Source: Oscillospiraceae bacterium
GTDB lineage: Bacteria > Bacillota_A > Clostridia > Oscillospirales > Oscillospiraceae
Assembly (NCBI GenBank): GCA_031265965.1
Contig: JAISBX010000181.1
Coordinates: 1-6,726, forward strand
Length of the DNA stretch: 6,726 bases
Direction: 5' to 3'
The notes under the pieces: model-generated
Database searches by the model: none
Told to the model about the DNA's origin: nothing
The model's input: only the letters and a program-made list of their open reading frames with translations
Part shown: one piece after another, positions 1 to 5,732 of the stretch
Layout: the number at the start of each line of letters is the position of its first letter
Numbering within the stretch: the first letter of the stretch is position 1
Position numbers and translations under genes: made by a program

Positions 1-880
1 GGGTGAGGATGCGTCCCCTCCCTCGCCGTTCTCCTGAGAGGACGGACGCACAGACGGCGGGCATTCCGAGGCATAGGATGTTTCTTACGACGGGCGTCCA
101 CGACGTCGGCTCGGTCAGCTCTAGCGCCGCGCCCGCGAGGTTGGCGGAGTGCGCTAGAGTGACGCGTACGCGCTCCGACTGTTCTTCGTCGAGGCCGTGG
201 GCGGCGGCGGCGCCGAAACGGGCGGCCACGGGGTTGAAACGGTTGCGCGCGGCGTCCTCCTTCAGGTCGTCGCAGGCGTCAATGATGTATATCCAGCGGC
301 CTGTGTGATACAGTATCTGCTCCAGCGCGCGCCCGCGTCCGTCGCCGTGGTCCTCCGACGCGGCGCTCAGTATGCGCGCGAACTTATCGGCCGCCTCGTC
401 GAGCGAATTGACGCTCGGGGCGGTTGCCTCGATCTGTTCCAGCTCGTCCAGCGCGGCGCGCGCCATACCGTCAAAGCGGGCGTACCGTTTTGACGCGTCT
501 TTGTACGCGCGCCGCAGGAACAGCAGAGCGGCGCGCGCCGCGCACCGCTTGAAAAACGTCTCGTCCCTCACCGAGTCGCGCAGCTTCCAGTACGTCAGTA
601 TGACGCTGTAGCCGGCGCACCGCTCGAGCGACTGCGTCTCGCGGCAGCACCGCTTTCTTTTTAGCGGGCTGACGGGGCAGCGCCGGAGCTCGACCTCCGG
701 CTCGCCCGCGTCCTCCCAGAGCAGCATGGCGAGAAACACCAGATCGAAATTCAGCACGAGTCTGGCGGCCGCGCCGTAATGCCTGCCGAGCGCGTGGCAC
801 AGCCCGCAGTAGCACGCCCTGAACGCCTCGAACTCCCGGACCTTCAGCTCGCCGCGCACGGGGCGGATGTATCCGAACAC
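1..880 (-). CDS. DUF5685 family protein, 3' end cut by window edge
   Basis: Function is unknown. The frame is open from a GTG at 880 to the left edge, giving 293 residues. I recognise the family from the N-terminus FGYIRPVRGELKVREFE, a cysteine cluster C23-Y-C25-G-L-C28-H, a second cluster (C68-P, C78-C79, C88), the segment GRWIYIIDACDDLKED at 194-209 followed by RNRFNP at 212-217, and a C-terminal NILCLGMPAV. The cysteines could bind metal; the acidic helix recalls isoprenoid synthases (inference only). The last visible residues are a basic tail after the usual family end, so the stop is probably just outside the window. GTG is chosen as start because the family begins with M-FGY; a GGAG lies 9 nt upstream, inside the end of cdaR. 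The gene starts 4 nt after the cdaR stop, so it is almost surely co-transcribed and translationally coupled with cdaA-cdaR. It has no ATG start, so it is easily overlooked. Confidence 0.88.
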   Translation of the reverse strand, partial: MFGYIRPVRGELKVREFEAFRACYCGLCHALGRHYGAAARLVLNFDLVFLAMLLWEDAGEPEVELRRCPVSPLKRKRCCRETQSLERCAGYSVILTYWKLRDSVRDETFFKRCAARAALLFLRRAYKDASKRYARFDGMARAALDELEQIEATAPSVNSLDEAADKFARILSAASEDHGDGRGRALEQILYHTGRWIYIIDACDDLKEDAARNRFNPVAARFGAAAAHGLDEEQSERVRVTLAHSANLAGAALELTEPTSWTPVVRNILCLGMPAVCASVLSGERRGRGRILT

Positions 881-884
881 GCCG

Positions 885-2171
885 CTATGCTCCGCCGCCG
901 GCTTCACCGCCGGAGCTAAGATCCGGCTCCGACAGCGACACGGCGACCGGGTACTCGCCTATCGCGCCGATGTCGCCGAATTCGCCGCCGACATATACGC
1001 GCGCGGGCACGGTGTACATCCCGCTCGTATTCCCGAGCTCGGTAAGGTCGGCGACGACGCTTATATTCGACTGCTGGAGCCGCTCCATATCGTCCGGCGC
1101 GCCGCGTATCGTCACGTTGAGGCTCTGCGTGATAAGAGTGGCCTCATAGCCGCTCGGCACGTTCGATATCTGAATGTTCGACACTTGGAACTGCCTCGTC
1201 TCCAGCCCGGAAATCTTCACCGTGACCGTGGCGTTCGTAAGACCCGTGAGATTGTCCAGACCGTTGGGGATTATGATAGGGAAACTCTCCGTCAGCGACA
1301 CGGAGAAGCGCGTGAGGTCTATGGTCCCGAGCAGGATATAGTTTATCTGCATATCGGCCGCGTCGCCGGCGAGCGTTATCTCGTTGCCGGGCGTCACGGT
1401 GACTGTGGTGTTGCTCTCATCCGCGCCCGCTCCGGGGACGAGATTGACTGTAAGGGGCACGGTGCGCACCGTCTTGATGGGCACGGTGACCGCCACTATC
1501 TGGTCGCTGAACGTCAGGCCCTCGACGTCGAGCTGCGCGCCGTCCTCGTCGAACAGTGTGAACGGGTACTCCTCAGTGACCGTCTTCGTCAGATTTTCGC
1601 GCAGTACGGCTACCAGAACCTTGGCGACCCTCGACACGAGCGCCTCCGGCCCGGTGACCTTTATCATATTCGGCTGGAACTCCAGCGGCTCCGCCTGATA
1701 GCCCTCCGCGGCGATATTGCCGGAGTACTCGCCGGAAACCTCCACCATCTTCTCGGAGAGATTTTCGACGCGCAGCACGATATAGCTGACGGACCGCTCG
1801 CTCACGGTGAAGTCCCTCGTGCTGACGCCGTCCGGATACGCCTCCGTGTAGCCGAGCATACTCTGGCCGACGCCGGTTATCTGGGCGAGATCGACCGTGA
1901 CCTTGATATCCGAGCTGCCCAACCCCATGACGACGTTGCGCCGCCCCGTGAGCCTGAGCCCGACGGTCTGCGTGCTCACGGAGGTTATGACGAGATTCCT
2001 GTCTGATACAAGCTCGGAGTTGATAAATTCCACGGGTATGCCGCTGATATAGTTCGTCTCCTCCGGATTGACCACGAACTCGACGTATATCCACAGCGCG
2101 ACCGCCGCGGCGAGCGAAAAAGCGATATAAAAGGTCCTGCTCGAAAAGAACCGCCCTATTTTCTTCAGCAT
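885..2171 (-). CDS. cdaR: CdaR (YbbR-domain) regulator of diadenylate cyclase
   Basis: Membrane-anchored partner of CdaA; in Firmicutes the family modulates c-di-AMP synthesis from outside the membrane. The protein has 428 residues. A short basic N-terminus (LKKIGRFFSSR) is followed by one membrane segment at about 14-34 (FYIAFSLAAAVALWIYVEF), then four YbbR repeats at roughly 45-135, 140-232, 236-321 and 325-413. Typical repeat landmarks are IPVEF, the PNMIKVTGPEALVSRV segment, and the analogous TPGNEITLAGDAADM and LNVTIRGAPDDMERL segments. It ends in a Gly-rich tail (SSGGEAGGGA). The start is the ATG at 2171, which overlaps the cdaA stop as TGATG; an in-frame GTG one codon earlier (2174) is possible but less likely. 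An AAGGG ribosome binding site lies inside the cdaA end. The length and four-repeat layout are normal for the family. The close overlap implies translational coupling with cdaA. Confidence 0.95.
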   Translation of the reverse strand: MLKKIGRFFSSRTFYIAFSLAAAVALWIYVEFVVNPEETNYISGIPVEFINSELVSDRNLVITSVSTQTVGLRLTGRRNVVMGLGSSDIKVTVDLAQITGVGQSMLGYTEAYPDGVSTRDFTVSERSVSYIVLRVENLSEKMVEVSGEYSGNIAAEGYQAEPLEFQPNMIKVTGPEALVSRVAKVLVAVLRENLTKTVTEEYPFTLFDEDGAQLDVEGLTFSDQIVAVTVPIKTVRTVPLTVNLVPGAGADESNTTVTVTPGNEITLAGDAADMQINYILLGTIDLTRFSVSLTESFPIIIPNGLDNLTGLTNATVTVKISGLETRQFQVSNIQISNVPSGYEATLITQSLNVTIRGAPDDMERLQQSNISVVADLTELGNTSGMYTVPARVYVGGEFGDIGAIGEYPVAVSLSEPDLSSGGEAGGGA

Positions 2172-3013
2172 CACTCTTTCACCCTTTTCCTTCGCTGCTT
2201 CGGCTTGACCTGCTCGGGCTGGATCAGCTCGTCCGCGAGCACTTCCTCAAGTATCGCCGTCGGCAGATCGCGCCTGAGGAGGCCGTCGATCGCCACGGAT
2301 ATCCCGCCCGTCTCCTCCGATACGACGACCGCCACGGCGTCGGAGCGCTCGCTTATGCCCAGCGACGCCCGGTGCCGCATACCGAGGTCCCGCCCGAGGT
2401 CGGTGTTGTGCGACATAGGCAGCATACAGCCCGCCGCCTCGACGCGGCAGTCGCGCACGATGACGGCGCCGTCGTGCAGCGGGGTCTTCGGGAAGAAGAT
2501 GCTCCGCAGCAGCTCGGACGACGTCGCGGAGTCTATGCGCGTGCCCGTCGTCACATAGTCCGTCAGCCCTATATCGCGCTCAAATACTATCAGCGCGCCC
2601 GTGCGCGTTTTCGACATTTCGGAGCAGGCCGCCGCCGTCGCCTCTATGCACGCGCGCACGAGCTGCGTATTCACGCGGCGCTTGCCAAGCAGCCTGTTGA
2701 AGTTTTGGCTGCCCACCTGCTCGAGGAATTTTCGCAGCTCGGGCTGAAACAGTATGATGAGGATTATAACGCCCATCCTCATTGCCTGTTCGATAACATA
2801 GCTTATGACGTTGAGGTTCAAAAGGCTCGCGAGCCCCGTCACGGCGAGCAGCAGCGCGATACCGTTGATGACGCTGCCCGCACTCGTCCTCCTTACCACG
2901 CGCAGTATCCGGTAGATGAGATACGCCACGATGGCGACGTCGAGAACGTCCCAGACGCTTATGAGCTTTATATTATTCCATACTAAGTACGCTAGTTCCC
3001 TCACGGCTTCCAT
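2171..3013 (-). CDS. cdaA: CdaA-type diadenylate cyclase (DisA_N/DAC domain)
   Basis: Condenses two ATP into c-di-AMP at the cytoplasmic membrane; c-di-AMP controls potassium/osmolyte transport and cell-wall balance in Firmicutes. The protein has 280 residues. Three membrane segments at about 24-40, 48-66 and 69-89 precede a DAC domain at about 105-255. Catalytic motifs are intact: GALIVFE (139-145), HDGAVIV with DGA at 181-183, RHR at 213-215 in GMRHRASLG, and SEETGGIS at 232-239. The tail is strongly basic (KPKQRRKRVKE). The start is the ATG at 3013, which has AGAGG 8 nt upstream; the in-frame TTG at 3019 would lie only about 2 nt from that site and is rejected. It is the first gene of an operon with cdaR and a DUF5685 gene, transcribed from a near-consensus promoter at 3080-3108. 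The usual downstream glmM is not seen here. Confidence 0.96.
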   Translation of the reverse strand: MEAVRELAYLVWNNIKLISVWDVLDVAIVAYLIYRILRVVRRTSAGSVINGIALLLAVTGLASLLNLNVISYVIEQAMRMGVIILIILFQPELRKFLEQVGSQNFNRLLGKRRVNTQLVRACIEATAAACSEMSKTRTGALIVFERDIGLTDYVTTGTRIDSATSSELLRSIFFPKTPLHDGAVIVRDCRVEAAGCMLPMSHNTDLGRDLGMRHRASLGISERSDAVAVVVSEETGGISVAIDGLLRRDLPTAILEEVLADELIQPEQVKPKQRRKRVKE

Positions 3014-3020
3014 CGTCAAA

Positions 3021-3026
3021 ACCTCT
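3021..3026 (-). promoter_or_regulatory. Ribosome binding site that fixes the cdaA start
   Basis: On the minus strand this reads AGAGGT. The AGAGG core is 8 nt from the ATG at 3013, a normal distance, and only about 2 nt from the alternative TTG at 3019. It therefore supports the ATG as the cdaA start. Confidence 0.75.
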
Positions 3027-3050
3027 TAATACGTGCTGAATTTCCAAAAA

Positions 3051-3058
3051 ATCCGGAT
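3051..3058. repeat. 8-bp perfect palindrome in cdaA leader
   Basis: ATCCGGAT is self-complementary and lies in the predicted 5' untranslated leader of cdaA, about 38 nt before the ATG and some 15 nt after the predicted transcription start. It could be a protein site or chance; there is no further support. Confidence 0.3.
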
Positions 3059-3079
3059 ACATCCCCCGCGCATACATAT

Positions 3080-3108
3080 ATTATAGTATAAAACATCCCT
3101 TTTTGCAA
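3080..3108 (-). promoter_or_regulatory. Sigma-A-type promoter of the cdaA-cdaR-DUF5685 operon
   Basis: On the minus strand, a -35 box TTGCAA (3108-3103) is followed by exactly 17 nt and a perfect -10 box TATAAT (3085-3080). Transcription would start near 3073, giving a leader of about 60 nt before the cdaA ATG. The leader is too short for a ydaO-type c-di-AMP riboswitch. The match is 11 of 12 consensus positions, with ideal spacing. Confidence 0.85.
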
Positions 3109-3126
3109 TTAAAAATGCGGCCTGTT

Positions 3127-3172
3127 TACAACAATGCCGTTTGTCGCTTGCAAACGGCGCCGAAATGTTGTA
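3127..3172. promoter_or_regulatory. Nested inverted repeats over the degV promoter, candidate operator
   Basis: The inner repeat is perfect: GCCGTTTG at 3136-3143 and CAAACGGC at 3151-3158, separated by 7 nt. An outer pair, TACAACA at 3127-3133 and TGTTGTA at 3166-3172, flanks it with unequal spacers (2 and 7 nt). The inner right arm overlaps the degV -35 box and the outer right arm touches its -10 box. The block also lies about 18 nt upstream of the cdaA -35 box. It is upstream of both predicted transcription starts, so it should act as DNA rather than RNA. A repressor here would block degV and might affect cdaA. The regulator is not identified. Confidence 0.55.
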
Positions 3173-3176
3173 TATT
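3148..3176 (+). promoter_or_regulatory. Sigma-A-type promoter of the DegV-family gene
   Basis: A -35 box TTGCAA (3148-3153), a 17-nt spacer and a -10 box TATATT (3171-3176) match the consensus at 10 of 12 positions. Transcription would start near 3183, giving a leader of about 43 nt to the ATG at 3226. The -35 box sits in the right arm of an inverted repeat. Confidence 0.75.
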
Positions 3177-3225
3177 TGCACAATAGAGGCGCTGCCGAAC
3201 GAAAGTTTTTTAGGAGCTGAGGTTT

Positions 3226-4086
3226 ATGAAAATAAAAATATCCGCCGACAGTACGTGCGACCTCACGCACGAGCTCATAGACAGGTACGACATAGGCATA
3301 GTGCCGCTGTACATAGTCAAGGGCGGAGAATCCTTCAAGGACGGGCTTGAGATAACGCCGGACGACCTGTTCGACTATGTTGACAGCGGCGCCGGCACGT
3401 GTCACACTGCGGCGGTGAATATCGCCGACTACACTGACGCGTTCACCTCGTATCTGCGGGAGTACGACGCCGTTGTTCACATAAATATAAGCAGCGGCTT
3501 TTCCGCGTGCAACCAAAACGCCAGAATAGCCGCGTCGGAGCTGCCGAACGTCTACGTGGTGGACTCGTTCAATCTCTCCACGGGCACGGGCCATCTCGTG
3601 TACGACGCGGCGCTCATGGCCGCCGAGGGAGTCGCGCCCGACGAGATCGCGCGCAGGCTGGACGGGATGGCGCCGTTTATGGACGCGAGCTTCATCATAG
3701 ACAAGCTGACGTACCTGCACAAGGGCGGGCGCTGCTCGTCCCTCACGGCGCTGGGCGCGAACATACTCAAGCTCAAGCCGTGCATAGAGGTGACGGACGG
3801 TAAAATGGACGTCGGCAAGAAGTACCGCGGGAGCTTTGACAAGGTGATCTTGCAATACGTCGCCGACAAGCTGTCGGACGCCGGCAACATCGACGGCCGC
3901 AGGATATTCGTCACCCACACGACGCGCGTCCCCCCGGACACGACGCGCAGCGTCATAGACGCGATACGCTCATACGGGATTTTCGACGAGATAGTGGAAT
4001 CCCACGCCGGCTGCGCCATATCGAACCACTGCGGGACCGTGTGCCTCGGCGTGCTGTTCTACAGGCGGCGAGAAAAATCCCAATAA
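3226..4086 (+). CDS. DegV-family (FakB-like) fatty-acid-binding protein
   Basis: Members bind a fatty acid in a buried pocket; FakB proteins present it to the kinase FakA, which makes acyl-phosphate for phospholipid synthesis. The protein has 286 residues, the normal length, and is predicted cytosolic. Hallmarks: ADSTCDL at 7-13; ISSGFSACNQNA at 88-99, the usual SSGLSG lid with S93; LTYLHKGGR at 161-169 leading to LGANILKLKPCIEV; and H268 in SNHCGTVCLG near the C-terminus. The carboxylate-binding T61 seems kept, but the common TSQPS motif reads TAAVN and the usual HxGPG reads NHCGTV, so head-group contacts may differ. AGGAG lies 9 nt before the ATG. The gene has its own promoter, divergent from cdaA. 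No fakA is in the window, so a FakB role is an inference. A different bound lipid is possible. Confidence 0.92.
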   Translation: MKIKISADSTCDLTHELIDRYDIGIVPLYIVKGGESFKDGLEITPDDLFDYVDSGAGTCHTAAVNIADYTDAFTSYLREYDAVVHINISSGFSACNQNARIAASELPNVYVVDSFNLSTGTGHLVYDAALMAAEGVAPDEIARRLDGMAPFMDASFIIDKLTYLHKGGRCSSLTALGANILKLKPCIEVTDGKMDVGKKYRGSFDKVILQYVADKLSDAGNIDGRRIFVTHTTRVPPDTTRSVIDAIRSYGIFDEIVESHAGCAISNHCGTVCLGVLFYRRREKSQ

Positions 4087-4099
4087 ATTCCAAATCAAA

Positions 4100-4105
4100 T
4101 ATAAT
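4100..4105 (+). promoter_or_regulatory. Isolated TATAAT before the ABC-F gene, possible weak promoter
   Basis: A perfect -10 hexamer lies in the 52-nt AT-rich gap between the DegV gene and the ABC-F gene, 33 nt before the ATG. I find no good -35 box at 16-18 nt and no extended -10 TG. The ABC-F gene may therefore have its own weak or activator-dependent promoter, or simply be read through from degV. Confidence 0.35.
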
Positions 4106-4138
4106 GGTAAGGTCGATTTTAATCTGGGGGACACGATA

Positions 4139-5728
4139 ATGATAACTGTAAACGATCTCAGTCTGCAATACGGCGGGGCGGCGCTGTTCAGCCGCGTCGA
4201 TCTGCAATTTACGGCCGGCAACTGCTACGGCGTCATCGGCGCCAACGGCGCGGGCAAATCCACGTTTCTCAAGATACTCGCCGGCGAGCTCGAACCGTCC
4301 GGCGGCAGCGTGAACATAGACCCGAAAGTGCGCATGTCCGTGCTCAAACAGGATCAGACCATGTACGACGAGCACACGGTGACGGACGCCGTCGTCATGG
4401 GGAACCGCCGCCTCTACGAGTGCGGGCTCGAAAAGGACGCGCTCTACATGAAAGAGGACTTCTCCGACGCCGACGGCATACGCGCCGCCGAGCTCGAGGA
4501 GGAGTACGCGGAGCTCGGCGGCTGGGAGGCTGAATCGAACGCGTCACAGCTCCTGCACGGACTGGGCATACCGACGGCGCGGCACGGGGCCGTGATGTCG
4601 GAGCTGGAGCCCAGCCAGAAGGTCAAGGTCCTGCTCGCGCAGGCTCTGTTCGGCTCGCCCGACATAATACTGCTCGACGAGCCGACAAACAACCTCGACG
4701 TCGGCTCCGTGGTGTGGCTCGAGGACTATCTCGCGGACTACGCCGGCGCCGTGATCGTCGTCTCGCATGACCGCTACTTCCTCAACACGGTCTGCACGCA
4801 CATTGTGGACATAGACTTCGGCAAGATAAAAATGTACGTCGGCAACTACGATTTCTGGTACGACGCCAGCCAGCTCATGCAGCGGCTCACAAAGGAGCAA
4901 AACAAAAAGAGCGAGGACAAGATACGCGAGCTCGAGGAATTTATCCGCCGCTTTTCCGCGAACAAGTCAAAGTCGCGGCAGGCGACGTCCCGCCGCAAGC
5001 TTCTGGAAAAAATTACCATTGACGAGATGCCGGCGTCCTCGCGCAAATACCCGTGGGTGGGCTTCAAGATAGAGCGCGAGCCGGGCAAGGACAGGCTGTT
5101 CGTCACCGGCGTGTCGAAGACCGTGGACGGCGTAAAGGTCCTCGACGGCGTAAGCTTCATAATGGGGCGCGCCGACAAGATCGCGTTCATCGGCACGAAT
5201 GAGATCGCCATAACCACGATGTTCAAGATCCTCGCCGGAGAGCTCGAACCCGACGAGGGCGAGGTGAAGTGGGGCGTCTCCACGACGCAGGCGTACTTCC
5301 CCAAGGATCACGGCGAGTATTTCGAGGGTCGCAATACGCCGCTGATGGACTGGATGCGCGAATTCTCCGAGGACAAGCGCGAGAGCTATCTGCGCACATT
5401 TCTGGGCCGTATGCTCTTCTCCGGTGACGACGTGTACAAGCCGGCCGGCGTGCTGTCCGGGGGCGAGCGAGTGCGCTGTATGCTGTCAAAAATGATGCTG
5501 TCCGGCGCCAGTATCCTCATGTTCGATCAGCCGACTAACCATCTCGACCTCGAGAGCATAGCCGCGCTCAATAACGGTATGTCAGATTTTTCGGGCAATA
5601 TCATCTTCTCCACCCACGACCACCAGCTCATATCTACAGTGGCCAACAGGATAATCGACTTCAACGGCGACACCGTGACCGACCGCGTGACGACGTACGA
5701 CGAATACGTGCTGGCAGTTGACAGTTGA
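4139..5728 (+). CDS. ABC-F ATPase, YkpA/YbiT type, with a degenerate second ATP site
   Basis: ABC-F proteins have two ATPase domains and no membrane part; characterised members act on the ribosome as translation factors or in drug resistance. The protein has 529 residues, the normal length. Domain 1: Walker A GANGAGKS (34-41), signature region MSELEPSQK (153-161), Walker B IILLDEPTNNLD (176-187), H-loop H210. Charged linker about 238-305, with the family-typical RFSANKSKSRQATSRRKLLEK. Domain 2: Walker A position GTNEIAITT (352-360), intact signature LSGGE (439-443), Walker B LMFDQPTNHLD (460-470), H-loop H493. The second Walker A lacks the Lys (I358) and the second Walker B has Gln464 for the catalytic Glu. 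The segment STTQAYFPKDHGEYFEG points to the YkpA/YbiT subgroup. GGGGGA lies 7 nt before the ATG. A resistance role is not supported by anything here; a housekeeping translation role is more likely. Confidence 0.94.
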   Translation: MITVNDLSLQYGGAALFSRVDLQFTAGNCYGVIGANGAGKSTFLKILAGELEPSGGSVNIDPKVRMSVLKQDQTMYDEHTVTDAVVMGNRRLYECGLEKDALYMKEDFSDADGIRAAELEEEYAELGGWEAESNASQLLHGLGIPTARHGAVMSELEPSQKVKVLLAQALFGSPDIILLDEPTNNLDVGSVVWLEDYLADYAGAVIVVSHDRYFLNTVCTHIVDIDFGKIKMYVGNYDFWYDASQLMQRLTKEQNKKSEDKIRELEEFIRRFSANKSKSRQATSRRKLLEKITIDEMPASSRKYPWVGFKIEREPGKDRLFVTGVSKTVDGVKVLDGVSFIMGRADKIAFIGTNEIAITTMFKILAGELEPDEGEVKWGVSTTQAYFPKDHGEYFEGRNTPLMDWMREFSEDKRESYLRTFLGRMLFSGDDVYKPAGVLSGGERVRCMLSKMMLSGASILMFDQPTNHLDLESIAALNNGMSDFSGNIIFSTHDHQLISTVANRIIDFNGDTVTDRVTTYDEYVLAVDS

Positions 5729-5732
5729 CAGT
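5715..5732. repeat. Tandem CAGTTGA heptamer spanning the convergent gene ends
   Basis: Two full copies of CAGTTGA and a partial CAGT cover the last codons and the stop of the ABC-F gene, the 3-nt gap, and the first base of the stop of the convergent P-type ATPase gene. The period of 7 is not a multiple of 3, so gain or loss of a unit would change the ABC-F C-terminus. No hairpin with a T-tract is present. Confidence 0.6.

Noticed and set aside
867..2006. Long plus-strand open frame (379 codons) opposite cdaR
   Set aside because: It lies entirely antisense to a clear YbbR protein, is rich in Arg, His and Gly as expected of a GC-rich shadow frame, has no recognisable motif and no ribosome binding site.
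2172..2174. GTG at 2174 as the cdaR start
   Set aside because: The ATG directly after it gives the common TGATG coupling; the difference is one residue and cannot be settled from sequence alone.
2372..2986. Plus-strand open frame opposite cdaA
   Set aside because: It is a shadow of the DAC coding sequence, with low-complexity composition and no motif.
3014..3019. TTG at 3019 as the cdaA start
   Set aside because: It is only about 2 nt from the AGAGG ribosome binding site; the ATG at 3013 has normal spacing.
3014..3073. c-di-AMP (ydaO-type) riboswitch in the cdaA leader
   Set aside because: The predicted leader is only about 60 nt, far too short for this riboswitch, and I see no matching helices.
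3136..3158. Inverted repeat as an intrinsic terminator
   Set aside because: No T-tract follows on either strand and the repeat lies upstream of both predicted transcription starts; an operator is more likely.
3109..3918. Minus-strand open frame over the DegV gene and its promoter
   Set aside because: It is antisense to a well-supported DegV gene, crosses both promoters and has no family resemblance.
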